NCBI GenBank assembly: GCA_964409295.1
Contig: CAYPCV010000102.1
Span: 1 to 17,597 of the forward strand
Length of the DNA stretch: 17,597 nt
Direction: 5' to 3'
From: UBA1140 sp964409295
GTDB taxonomy: Bacteria > Campylobacterota > Campylobacteria > Campylobacterales > Sulfurovaceae
Shown here: in pieces, positions 1 through 6,939 of the stretch
Layout: each line of letters starts with the position of its first letter
How positions within the stretch are numbered: position 1 is the stretch's first letter
The notes under the pieces: generated by a model
What the model saw: the letters and a program-made list of their open reading frames with translations, nothing else
Told to the model about the DNA's origin: nothing
Database searches by the model: none
Position numbers and translations under genes: made by a program

Positions 1-432
1 ATTTCAGGAATCTCTTCGGTTAGTGAAGCAAATAGGTTAAAAGAACGACGTTTCCCTGGTGCATTTATTGTTCGTAATTCTGGTGGTAGTTCATCAAGCT
101 CTTCTACTTATGGTGGTTCATCATCAAGTCATGGTTCATCGTATACTGATAATAGTGCATATGGAAGTTACAACTCTTCTTCTTCTTCCTCCTCTTCTTC
201 AGGAGTATCTGGTTCGGTTGGTGTTCAAATTGGTGCATTTTCAAGCCGTGGAAAAGCACAATCAGTTGCAAATGCAAATAGTGGGCAATATAAGGCTATT
301 GTAGAAAAAGGAACAAGCAGAGGTCGAACTATTTATAGAGTAATTTTAACAGGTTTTTCAAGTCGTTCAGATGCTAAACGTGCTTTATCTTCAGGACGAA
401 TTGCAAATGGATTTGTAACAACTGTTCATTAA
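1..432 (+). CDS. SPOR-domain protein, C-terminal part (5' end outside window)
   Basis: An open frame runs from base 1 to a TAA at 430-432 (143 residues visible); the true start is left of the window. The first ~25 residues (ending RRFPGAFIVR) look like the end of one SPOR domain. Then comes a linker of about 45 residues made almost only of Ser, Gly, Tyr and Asn, including a run of nine Ser, followed by a second SPOR-like domain of about 70 residues (VGVQIGAFSSRGKAQSVANA ... YRVILTGFSSRSDAKRAL). SPOR domains bind denuded peptidoglycan glycan strands in the periplasm, often at division septa. RlpA-type lytic transglycosylases or SpoIID-like amidase enhancers are typical hosts, but the catalytic part is not in view, so the enzyme class cannot be named. 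It is convergent with pabB, with only four bases between the stops. Confidence 0.8.
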   Translation: MSGISSVSEANRLKERRFPGAFIVRNSGGSSSSSSTYGGSSSSHGSSYTDNSAYGSYNSSSSSSSSSGVSGSVGVQIGAFSSRGKAQSVANANSGQYKAIVEKGTSRGRTIYRVILTGFSSRSDAKRALSSGRIANGFVTTVH

Positions 433-436
433 TTCT

Positions 437-1381
437 TTAGAGTGGCAGATAGATTTTATCTATCAGCTCCTCATATTCACTTTTAGCACTGCTGTCTAGG
501 GTAATGCCTCCTCCACTTTTATAATATAATTTTTCATTTTCTCTCTCAATAAAACGTATCATAACAGCAGAGTATAAATTTTCTCCATCAAAAATTCCAA
601 ATACTCCTGTATAGAATTCTCGATTATAATCTTCTATACGAGCAATAATATCTACAGTACTCTTTTTTGGTGTTCCTGTAATAGAACCAGCAGGTAGAAG
701 TTTGTTTAGAATATCTCCCAGATTGTTTCTCCAATTTTCAGGAAGTGTTGCTGTAATTTCTGAACTAACTTGTAGTAACTCTTTGTTTCCTGCTTTAATT
801 TTTTCTACGTATCGAAATTTTTTAACTTGAATATTTGTTCCTACTCTACCCAAATCATTACGCATCAAATCAACAATCATTACATGTTCTGCCATCTCTT
901 TTTCATTTGAAAGTATGCTCTCTTTAGCATTAGGAATAGATGCTTCTATCGTCCCTTTCATAGGATAAGTAGCAATGGTATTACCCTTTATCTCTATAAA
1001 TTTTTCAGGAGAAAAACAGATAAATTGATTTTTAAAATAGAGTTTGTATTTTGCTCGTGCATAGGTAAAAATCTCTTTTAAAGATAAATTTGATTCGATA
1101 GCTGTCTTAAAAGTTAAGTTCAGCAGATAGGTATTTCCTGCGCGTATCTCTTCTAAAACTTTCTCTAAAGAATCTTGATACTTTTTAAACTCCAATGGAG
1201 ACTTTTTAAGAGAGTACTCTTTTTCTAATGGTCTTTTTGGGTAGTTTCTTTGATTTCCTATTTTAAAAAAGACATCATTGTCTAGTTTATTGAGTGGCTG
1301 AACAAAGCTAGAACATAAATCATAAGAGATAACAAAGAGAAAAGGCTCTCTCTGTTTGGCAAGTTTAGAGATTTCTTCCAT
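437..1381 (-). CDS. pabB: Aminodeoxychorismate synthase component I (PabB, short form)
   Basis: Chorismate-binding enzyme that aminates chorismate to 4-amino-4-deoxychorismate, the first step to p-aminobenzoate for folate; it acts in the cytoplasm. Family motifs are in order: AGNTYLLNLT (81-90), PMKGT (140-144), MIVDLMRNDLGRVG (168-181), PAGSITGTPK (230-239), FYTGVFG (257-263) and GGGIT (290-294). The Lys in PMKGT (K142) matches the lysine that PabB uses as nucleophile; TrpE-type anthranilate synthases have Ala in that motif, which favours PabB over TrpE. At 314 aa it is shorter than the ~450-aa enterobacterial form, mostly at the N-terminus, and carries no fused PabC lyase domain. The start codon shares one base with the pyrB stop (TAATG), so translation is probably coupled to pyrB. 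A glutamine amidotransferase partner (PabA/TrpG) is not in the window. Confidence 0.9.
   Translation of the reverse strand: MEEISKLAKQREPFLFVISYDLCSSFVQPLNKLDNDVFFKIGNQRNYPKRPLEKEYSLKKSPLEFKKYQDSLEKVLEEIRAGNTYLLNLTFKTAIESNLSLKEIFTYARAKYKLYFKNQFICFSPEKFIEIKGNTIATYPMKGTIEASIPNAKESILSNEKEMAEHVMIVDLMRNDLGRVGTNIQVKKFRYVEKIKAGNKELLQVSSEITATLPENWRNNLGDILNKLLPAGSITGTPKKSTVDIIARIEDYNREFYTGVFGIFDGENLYSAVMIRFIERENEKLYYKSGGGITLDSSAKSEYEELIDKIYLPL
448..464. terminator. Possible hairpin at the convergent SPOR/pabB ends
   Basis: GATAGAT-TTT-ATCTATC is a perfect 7-bp inverted repeat with a 3-nt loop, just inside the last codons of pabB and about 15 bases after the SPOR-gene stop. Neither side has a good T-tract, so termination is only a weak guess based on position between convergent genes. 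Confidence 0.25.
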
Positions 1382-2262
1382 TAGTTATCAAGAAGTAGGG
1401 CTTTTAGTATTGCCATTCGGACAAAGACACCATTTTTTACTTGGGTTAGTACTTTACAGCGATTATCTTCAAGCATCTCATCAGATATATCAATATTTCT
1501 CATTACAGGACCTGGATGTAGAAGTAAAATGTCTCTGTTTCCCATTCGCTCTTTTGAGATACAATACTCATTTGCATACTCATTATAATCTTCAAAAATA
1601 GGAGCTTTATGACGTTCAAGTTGGGCTCGTAGACTCATAATAATATCGACATTATCAATCACATCATCCAAATGTTCATATTTAGGTAAATCATTGTCAG
1701 GCATAAAAGGTTCTGGTGCAACAAGAACAACATTCATTCCCATTCTTGTAAAGAGACGAATTCCTGAAGATGCCACACGAGAGCTAACAATGTCGCCTAC
1801 AATAGCAATGGTTTTTCCCTCTAAGCTATCGCTATCAAAATGCTCCAACATTGTAAAGTAATCCAACAGAGCTTGGGTAGGGTGGGCGTAGTTTCCTGCT
1901 CCTGCGTTTATAACGGTTGTTAGCTCTTTGTTGGCAAGTTTTTGAGGAGTATTGTTGTACTCATGACGAATAATAACCCCATCAGGTTCCATTGCACAAA
2001 GGTTTGAAAAGGTATCTTCTAAACTTTCCCCTTTTGACGTTGAACTTTTTGATGGGTCAAGATGTACCACCGATGCACCCAATCTTTTTGCGGCTACCTC
2101 AAAAGAACTTCGTGTACGAGTAGAACTTTCAAAAAAAAGTGTTATTAGCAGTTTATCGCGTAAGAGTTGGCTTGGCATCTGTTTTTTGAAGGTAGATGCA
2201 TCATTCATTATATTGGCTAGTTGCTCTTTTGTAAAATCATTGGTATCAACAAGGTGTTGCAT
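1381..2262 (-). CDS. pyrB: Aspartate carbamoyltransferase catalytic subunit
   Basis: Condenses carbamoyl phosphate with L-aspartate to carbamoyl aspartate, the committed step of pyrimidine synthesis. The 293-aa length is normal for the catalytic chain. The carbamoyl-phosphate loop FESSTRTR is at 44-51, the Ser/Lys loop SKGESLED at 76-83, HPTQALLD at 127-134, and the C-terminal HPGPVMRN at 249-256. No pyrI regulatory chain lies nearby, consistent with an unregulated trimeric enzyme. It starts with ATG behind a GAAAGGG stretch and is first in a pyrB-pabB unit; the one-base TAATG junction with pabB suggests coupled translation. A TATAAT box lies 33-38 bases upstream of the start. Confidence 0.97.
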   Translation of the reverse strand: MQHLVDTNDFTKEQLANIMNDASTFKKQMPSQLLRDKLLITLFFESSTRTRSSFEVAAKRLGASVVHLDPSKSSTSKGESLEDTFSNLCAMEPDGVIIRHEYNNTPQKLANKELTTVINAGAGNYAHPTQALLDYFTMLEHFDSDSLEGKTIAIVGDIVSSRVASSGIRLFTRMGMNVVLVAPEPFMPDNDLPKYEHLDDVIDNVDIIMSLRAQLERHKAPIFEDYNEYANEYCISKERMGNRDILLLHPGPVMRNIDISDEMLEDNRCKVLTQVKNGVFVRMAILKALLLDN

Positions 2263-2294
2263 AGAGAGTACCCTTTCTGTTTATTTTTTGTGAG

Positions 2295-2300
2295 ATTATA
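2295..2300 (-). promoter_or_regulatory. -10 box of the pyrB-pabB promoter
   Basis: On the minus strand the sequence reads TTTTTTTAGCTATAATCTC, giving a consensus TATAAT preceded by a T-run and no -35 box, the usual style for housekeeping promoters in Campylobacterota. It predicts a transcription start near 2288 and a leader of about 26 nt. Confidence 0.6.
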
Positions 2301-2320
2301 GCTAAAAAAATATAGAATTA

Positions 2321-2340
2321 TTTAATCTATAAGGATTAAA
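2321..2340. promoter_or_regulatory. Perfect 7-bp inverted repeat, possible operator
   Basis: TTTAATC-(6 nt)-GATTAAA is a perfect dyad in the pyrB/2404 divergent intergenic region, about 20 bases upstream of the pyrB -10 and upstream of the likely -10 of the 2404 gene. Its location suits a repressor or activator site for either gene. AT-rich dyads also arise by chance in such DNA, so this is tentative. Confidence 0.3.
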
Positions 2341-2362
2341 CCTCTCTTTAAATAACATAAGG

Positions 2363-2368
2363 TATAGT
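2363..2368 (+). promoter_or_regulatory. Candidate -10 box for the 2404-3982 unit
   Basis: TATAGT sits 35-41 bases before the ATG at 2404, giving a leader of roughly 30 nt. A ribosome site AAAGG at 2392-2396 lies 7 nt before that ATG. Other AT-rich hexamers (for example near 2383-2388) could also serve, so the exact box is uncertain. Confidence 0.35.
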
Positions 2369-2403
2369 TATAAAAATAATAATATTATAACAAAGGCAAA
2401 TAG

Positions 2404-2796
2404 ATGACACAAATGAATTTAATGGAAAAATACCCAGTAAACGTACTGGAAATAGCAAAAGATACAACAACATTTAAGAGTGTGGATGAGGTTTTAGCAT
2501 ATTTAAAATCAAAGATTGATGCTCATCCTGTTGCTACCTATATTGCAATATTTAATCATTATTCTCATACACAAGGCTTAGAAGAGGGTACTCTATCTTC
2601 AGATATTTTAGATGCAAAAAATATTATCTGTTGTTTTGGAAAAGACCTCTCTGACCCTCTTATGTTGTCTGTAAGACCTCGTTCTTTTGGTGTTGTAGAG
2701 ATGTCAGATAAATTTGTAGTTAGTTTTATGGATGCCCCAAACCCTCAAGCTCATAAAGCAATGGTTTCATGGGTTGAATCTATAGTTAATAAATAA
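2404..2796 (+). CDS. Conserved-looking 130-aa protein of unknown function
   Basis: I do not recognise the family with confidence. The 130-residue product has no signal peptide or membrane segment and looks like a compact alpha/beta cytoplasmic protein. Visible features are an adjacent Cys pair in NIICCFGK (C76, C77), the stretch HYSHTQGL with two His, and a C-terminal helix. It starts with ATG after AAAGG at 7-nt spacing and is followed 13 bases later by the flavoprotein gene, so the two are almost certainly cotranscribed. That suggests a role linked to the flavoprotein, for example as a redox or sulfur-handling partner, but this is inference from order only. It is divergent from pyrB. Confidence 0.75.
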   Translation: MTQMNLMEKYPVNVLEIAKDTTTFKSVDEVLAYLKSKIDAHPVATYIAIFNHYSHTQGLEEGTLSSDILDAKNIICCFGKDLSDPLMLSVRPRSFGVVEMSDKFVVSFMDAPNPQAHKAMVSWVESIVNK

Positions 2797-2809
2797 AGTG
2801 GAGAAAAAG

Positions 2810-3982
2810 ATGAAAAAAGTACTAGTATTGGGTGGTGGATTTGCAGGTGTAGAGAGTGCAATCTATTTGAAAAAAGAGGAAAATTTAGAAGTAACATTGG
2901 TTTCAGATAGAGACTACTTCTATATCTATCCTACATCAATTTGGATTCCAACAGGAGAGACAACAAAAGAGAAAATTTCTGTACCTTTAGCTCAATTGGC
3001 TAAAAAGCATGATTTTGAAGTTCTTGTTGATGCTGTAAGTTCATTAGAAGCAAAAAATAAAAAAGTAACTTTGGAGAGTGGTCGTGTTTTAGATGATTAT
3101 GACTATATTGTTGTGGCTCTTGGTCAAGATAAAATAAAGTTAAAAGGGATAGAGAACACACTTTCTATTTGTGGTAAACCCGAAGAGGCTGTAGAACTCA
3201 AAAAACGTCTTGATGTCTTGATTGAAAAAGGTTCAGGGACAATTGCAATGGGCTTTGGTGGAAATCCAAAAGATACCTCGGCAGTTCGTGGTGGCCCTGC
3301 ATTTGAAGTTCTATTTAATGTACATACCATGTTAAAGAGAAAAGGTCTGCGTGATAAGTTTAATCTTGTGTTCTTTGCCCCTATGGAAAAACCTGGTCAA
3401 AAAATGGGTGAAAAATCATTAGTAATGATGGACAAGATGTTTGGTATGACCAATATTTCTAAAAAAGTTGGTTCAAAAATTACTTCATTTGAATCTGATG
3501 GTATTAATTTTGAAGATGGCAAAAAAATTGAGTCTGATTTAACAATGTTTATCTCAGCAGGTAAAGGACATTCTATTTTAGAAGCATCAGATTTACCATT
3601 GAGTGAGGCAGGTTTTGTTGTAACCAATGAATTTAATGAAATTGATGGTTTTGATGGAGTTTTTGCTATTGGAGATTCAGCTTCATTAATGGGTCCAGAG
3701 TGGCGTGCAAAGCAGGGACATGTGGCTGAAGTAATGGCAAAAAATGTGGCAAAAAATATCTTTAACCGTTCACAAGGGATTATCTCTAGAAATAGTTATC
3801 TTGACCATTTAAATATTTTATGTGTTATGGATACAGGAGATGGTGCAGCTTTTGTTTATCGAGATAACAACGGAGGAAAGATGATTCCAATGCCATTTGT
3901 TGGTCACTGGATGAAAAAAGGTTGGGGTTGGTATTGTAAAAACTCTAAACTAGGAAAAATTCCTAGAATTCCAGGGATGTAA
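2810..3982 (+). CDS. SQR/FCSD-like FAD-dependent pyridine-nucleotide-disulfide oxidoreductase
   Basis: A 390-aa flavoprotein of the sulfide:quinone oxidoreductase / flavocytochrome c sulfide dehydrogenase group. An N-terminal dinucleotide fold opens with VLVLGGGFAG (4-13), an internal VALGQDK segment lies near 102-108, and the second FAD motif VFAIGDSA is at 284-291. The C-terminal region has a Cys in ILCVMDTG (C338) and an amphipathic GHWMKKGWGWYCK segment that could seat on the membrane. Cysteines fall at 121, 338 and 376. The PAxE segment (GGPAFE, 161-166) lacks the Cys that canonical SQRs carry three residues before the Pro, so sulfide oxidation cannot be assumed. I chose ATG 2810 because GGAG at 2800-2803 gives 6-nt spacing; an in-frame GTG at 2798 would overlap that site. 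Confidence 0.85.
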   Translation: MKKVLVLGGGFAGVESAIYLKKEENLEVTLVSDRDYFYIYPTSIWIPTGETTKEKISVPLAQLAKKHDFEVLVDAVSSLEAKNKKVTLESGRVLDDYDYIVVALGQDKIKLKGIENTLSICGKPEEAVELKKRLDVLIEKGSGTIAMGFGGNPKDTSAVRGGPAFEVLFNVHTMLKRKGLRDKFNLVFFAPMEKPGQKMGEKSLVMMDKMFGMTNISKKVGSKITSFESDGINFEDGKKIESDLTMFISAGKGHSILEASDLPLSEAGFVVTNEFNEIDGFDGVFAIGDSASLMGPEWRAKQGHVAEVMAKNVAKNIFNRSQGIISRNSYLDHLNILCVMDTGDGAAFVYRDNNGGKMIPMPFVGHWMKKGWGWYCKNSKLGKIPRIPGM

Positions 3983-3995
3983 TTCATCATTTATT

Positions 3996-4020
3996 GATAG
4001 AGAATCTTTTATTCTCTGTC
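3996..4020. terminator. Hairpin between convergent flavoprotein and COG2836 genes
   Basis: AGAGAAT-CTTTT-ATTCTCT forms a 7-bp perfect stem that extends to about 10 bp through one T-G wobble. It lies 13 bases past the flavoprotein stop and 10 bases before the minus-strand stop of the COG2836 gene. The T-rich stretch on the plus side is interrupted, so it may be an intrinsic terminator of moderate strength serving both directions. Confidence 0.5.
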
Positions 4021-4029
4021 TTAAATGTC

Positions 4030-4788
4030 TTATTTCTTAAAAGGTACACCCTTTGTATTATTAATATCTTCCTGCTCTGCTTCACAACAATTCAAGACTG
4101 ATTTGTTTGGATTTTCTATAAAATCGTAACCTCTATAAATCGTATAAATACCAAATAAAATAACAATAATAGAAGCTATGTTCATCATAAGTTTTCGTAG
4201 TGAGCCTCGGTTGAGTAGTTGGGTAAAAAAGCCCAAGCTAAACAGAGCTGGAATGGTACTGATTCCAAAAATAAACATAACGATTCCACCCCAAAGAGGG
4301 CTACCTGTACTTGCAGCCGTTACAGCAAAAAAGTAGACCAAGCCACAAGGAAGTAGACCGTTTAAAAGACCCAAAATATAGAAACTGTATAGAGACTTTG
4401 AACGTAAAACATGACGAAAAACGTCTTGATAGAGTTTTGTACTTGAAAAAGAGTGTTCTAATTTGCTCAAAAATTTTAATTTACCTAAGAGTGAAAGACC
4501 TGCTAATATCATAAAAATACCTGCAATAATGGTCATTCCTGCTGTGGTGTAGCCGTTAAATTGTGCTACACCCCCAATTGCACCAAAAATAGCACCCAAC
4601 ATAACATAGGTTGTGATACGACCAAAAGAGTAGATAAGGTGTGCTAATGCTTGGGTAAAGTTTGACCAATCTTCTTCTATTTTTCGGCTACTATAAGCAA
4701 TAACAATTCCCCCACACATACCAATACAGTGTCCAAAAGCCCCTAGAAAAGCAATGGTAGCAATGGAGATTAAATCAATGTTTTCCAT
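4030..4788 (-). CDS. COG2836-type (TauE/SafE-like) membrane protein with GHCxGMCGG motif
   Basis: Integral membrane protein of 252 aa with about six helices. It carries the family hallmark GHCIGMCGG (19-27) in the first helix and LPCGLVYF (146-153) in the second half, resembling the paired Cys/Pro motifs of the DsbD/CcdA fold. A C-terminal soluble tail has a CC pair (234-235). Members of this family are labelled sulfite exporter or cytochrome c biogenesis proteins and are often found beside cbb3-oxidase assembly genes in proteobacteria, suggesting a role in metal or thiol-electron handling across the membrane; sulfite export is not supported by anything here. Its ATG abuts the upstream NosL-like stop (TAAATG), marking it as last gene of the operon. 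Confidence 0.85.
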   Translation of the reverse strand: MENIDLISIATIAFLGAFGHCIGMCGGIVIAYSSRKIEEDWSNFTQALAHLIYSFGRITTYVMLGAIFGAIGGVAQFNGYTTAGMTIIAGIFMILAGLSLLGKLKFLSKLEHSFSSTKLYQDVFRHVLRSKSLYSFYILGLLNGLLPCGLVYFFAVTAASTGSPLWGGIVMFIFGISTIPALFSLGFFTQLLNRGSLRKLMMNIASIIVILFGIYTIYRGYDFIENPNKSVLNCCEAEQEDINNTKGVPFKK

Positions 4789-5292
4789 TTAATGTCCTAA
4801 AAGTTTTTTTCTGATTTTTGGATTAGCTAAGGTCTCGCCTCGTAAAGCACGCAGAGACATCTCTGAAAAATCGATGCTTTTTTCTATTTTCTCTTCTCTT
4901 GCTCCAAATCCTGAGTGCATGGCTGTTTTATCGGTTACTCCATACCATGCTTTTTTGGCATCTATCCATTGGTTTGTGTCTAGTGTATAGACCCAAATCT
5001 TTGCCTCTTTTTTAAATGACTTCTTTTCAAGCCACTCTACCATACAGAGAGGGTCATCAAAAAACCATGTTTCTCCATCGGGATTGACTACTTGCAGAGC
5101 ATTTTTTCTTTCACTTATAAGCATTTTACAGTGAGAGTCATTGGTAAAGTTGAGTTTAAACTCTAGGGCTTTTTTTTCTGTGTTGCCTTTTACAATGGTT
5201 ACTGGTTGGTTCTCTTTTGCTATAGAGATAAAAATAACAGCAGAAATACCCAAAATAACAAAGATAATAAGTAGGGGTAGAAGTTTTTTCAT
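4789..5292 (-). CDS. Membrane-anchored NosL-like protein (third NosL-related gene of the operon)
   Basis: A 167-aa protein with one N-terminal membrane helix (residues 4-24) and a presumed periplasmic domain. The body has the NosL-type layout: a metal-site-like segment SHCKMLIS (C55, M57) in place of the usual CPxCGM, then WFFDDPLCMVEWL (76-88, C83), WVYTLDTNQWIDAKKAWY (100-117) and AMHSGFGA (124-131). NosL binds Cu(I) and supplies nitrous oxide reductase. This form keeps a single Cys-x-Met and so may be a partner or downstream acceptor. I set the start at ATG 5292 because GGAG lies 7 nt upstream; an earlier in-frame ATG at 5319 overlaps the preceding gene and has no better site. It is adjacent to the COG2836 gene. 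Confidence 0.7.
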   Translation of the reverse strand: MKKLLPLLIIFVILGISAVIFISIAKENQPVTIVKGNTEKKALEFKLNFTNDSHCKMLISERKNALQVVNPDGETWFFDDPLCMVEWLEKKSFKKEAKIWVYTLDTNQWIDAKKAWYGVTDKTAMHSGFGAREEKIEKSIDFSEMSLRALRGETLANPKIRKKLLGH

Positions 5293-5305
5293 ACAGGTTC
5301 TCCAA

Positions 5306-6274
5306 TTATAATAATACACCGTTATTTATGTAATAAACAGCGATATAAACGGTACATAATAACACAAATAAGCTAAGTAAATAGCTAACCATTCTTTTAT
5401 GTTTTAGATTTGTTTTTTTTATCCACAGAGCAGAGAGTGTATCGCTGATGCCAATAAATGTTCCTAAAAATAGAGAAGCCCAAAGAGTATAGCCAATATA
5501 AAAATAGTCAGATTGAAGCATGCAAAACGGACATTTATGGGTAGGAAGTTGGTATATGTACGTACCAAAAAAGTAGACCACAGAATAGTATGCGATATAG
5601 AGAAAAAGAGTGTTACTTAGAATATAAAGAAATTTATAGTTTAAATTGAGTGTTAAAATCACTAAAAAATAGAGCAGATAAAAGAGTACTAATAACAGAG
5701 AGATGTTCAAGCCAAAAGGTAAAGGGTTCGCCCCTTCGAGTTGCCCAAAAAGTGCAGAACAACAGCTTACAGGTAGATGAGTGTCTATAGTTGAAAAGTA
5801 TTGAAAGTCTAAAAAGAGTTCAATGATGATAAAGAGAAAAATAGCTAAAAATAGCCATGATTTTTGTTTGAAATATTGATGGTTTTTAGTATGAATATCA
5901 TAAGAGTGCAGATAAAACCAAAAGATTAAGAGAGCAAGAAGTAACAGTTTTAAGGCTAAAAGAGGTGTTCCATACTCATTGGCTGTAATGACTCCTGCCC
6001 CACACATTGCCCCTGGGATAAGCAAAGAGAGAGCATCAATAGTAAATACAAAATAGATAAGTAGGAAAAATTTCATGATAAATACAAATAGCGTTATAGT
6101 ACTGACCAAGTAGGTCTGTTTCTCTAATGTAAATTGAATTGGGTTAAAACTTTCAAAATCCCATTTGAGTAAAATTCTTATAGATACTATAAATGCGATA
6201 GCAAGCAGTAAAAATAGAGTACTCTCGCTTAAGAGATAGATTATGACTTGGTTAGATAAGAGAACTTCATTCAT
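5306..6274 (-). CDS. Eight-helix membrane protein with periplasmic-loop cysteines including CPFC
   Basis: Family not recognised. The 322-aa sequence shows about eight membrane helices (roughly 11-33, 55-78, 104-123, 139-157, 190-210, 215-238, 257-276, 296-317). Positive residues cluster in the 124-138 and 277-295 loops, placing those inside. The intervening loops then face the periplasm and hold MCGAGV (C91), PVSCCS (C171, C172) and HKCPFCML (C248, C251). A CxxC at the mouth of a helix resembles DsbB/VKOR-type thiol oxidoreductases, but no homology can be claimed; metal binding is equally possible. Its ATG overlaps the ATPase stop by four bases (ATGA), so it belongs to the ABC/NosL unit. Only 13 bases separate it from the next gene's chosen start. 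Confidence 0.8.
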   Translation of the reverse strand: MNEVLLSNQVIIYLLSESTLFLLLAIAFIVSIRILLKWDFESFNPIQFTLEKQTYLVSTITLFVFIMKFFLLIYFVFTIDALSLLIPGAMCGAGVITANEYGTPLLALKLLLLALLIFWFYLHSYDIHTKNHQYFKQKSWLFLAIFLFIIIELFLDFQYFSTIDTHLPVSCCSALFGQLEGANPLPFGLNISLLLVLFYLLYFLVILTLNLNYKFLYILSNTLFLYIAYYSVVYFFGTYIYQLPTHKCPFCMLQSDYFYIGYTLWASLFLGTFIGISDTLSALWIKKTNLKHKRMVSYLLSLFVLLCTVYIAVYYINNGVLL

Positions 6275-6939
6275 GGTACGATTTGACCATCAACCATCGG
6301 AATGATACGGTTTTCAAAATTTAAGTTCTCAAAAAGTGGGTCGTGAGTGGCAATGACAATGGTTTTACCCATTTTATGCAGTGTGTTGATGGTTTGAATA
6401 AAGAGCAGAGAGTTCTCTTTGTCTAAATTGGCTGTAGGCTCATCGCATAAAATAATATCAGGGTCAGCCACCAACGCTCGGGCAATGGCTGTTCTCTGTT
6501 TCTCGCCACCTGAAAGTCGTGAGGCAAGCAAGCTCTTTTTATGCGTAATATTGGCTAACTCTAATGCTCTATCTACTTTTGTGTAAATCTCTTTCATAGA
6601 GAGTTTTGAGGGAATCATAGGAATGGTCACATTTTCTTTGACAGAGAGATGCTCAAAAAGGTTAAAGTGCTGAAAAATCATTCCAATCTTTTTGGCACGC
6701 AGTTCAGAGGCAAAGAGGTCGGGGAGTTTAGAGATGGGGTCGTTTTCTATAAGAATTTTTCCTTTAGAGGGTCTGTCTAGTCCTGCCATTAACGAGAGTA
6801 GCGTTGTTTTTCCACTACCACTGATTCCTTTTAAAATAACAAGTTCGCCTTTTTTAATGTGCAGATTAATATCTATGAGTATCTTCGTCTCACTGTTCTC
6901 TTGATAGAAGCTCTTATATAAGTTTTCTATTTTTATCAT
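6271..6939 (-). CDS. ABC transporter ATP-binding protein, LolD/MacB type
   Basis: A 222-aa nucleotide-binding subunit, the standard size for this class. Walker A GISGSGKT is at 38-45, Q-loop IFQHFN with Q90, signature LSGGEKQR at 142-149, Walker B IILCDEPTANLD at 162-173, and the switch His in ATHD (H199). LolD/MacB/FtsE-type ATPases drive type VII exporters, which do mechanical work on periplasmic partners rather than moving solute through a channel. It overlaps the permease stop (ATGA at 6936-6939) and the following membrane gene (6271-6274) by four bases each, so the three are probably made in fixed ratio. Confidence 0.95.
   Translation of the reverse strand: MIKIENLYKSFYQENSETKILIDINLHIKKGELVILKGISGSGKTTLLSLMAGLDRPSKGKILIENDPISKLPDLFASELRAKKIGMIFQHFNLFEHLSVKENVTIPMIPSKLSMKEIYTKVDRALELANITHKKSLLASRLSGGEKQRTAIARALVADPDIILCDEPTANLDKENSLLFIQTINTLHKMGKTIVIATHDPLFENLNFENRIIPMVDGQIVP

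Noticed and set aside
59..304. 81-codon plus-strand ORF in another frame of the SPOR gene
   Set aside because: It is a shadow of the Ser-rich coding frame; the translation is rich in His, Leu and Val with no sensible domain, while the in-phase SPOR frame is clear.
1356..1601. 81-codon plus-strand ORF antisense to the pyrB/pabB junction
   Set aside because: It lies wholly opposite two well-supported genes and has no ribosome site or recognisable domain.
2798..2809. GTG start at 2798 for the flavoprotein
   Set aside because: The GGAG ribosome site at 2800-2803 would overlap this codon; ATG 2810 has ideal spacing and the FAD fold begins right after it.
3124..3627. Two minus-strand ORFs opposite the flavoprotein gene
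   Set aside because: Both are antisense shadows; the plus-strand FAD motifs settle the coding strand.
4030..4788. Naming the COG2836 gene a sulfite exporter
   Set aside because: The GHCxGMCGG subgroup is linked by context to metal and cytochrome assembly; nothing nearby supports sulfite or taurine metabolism.
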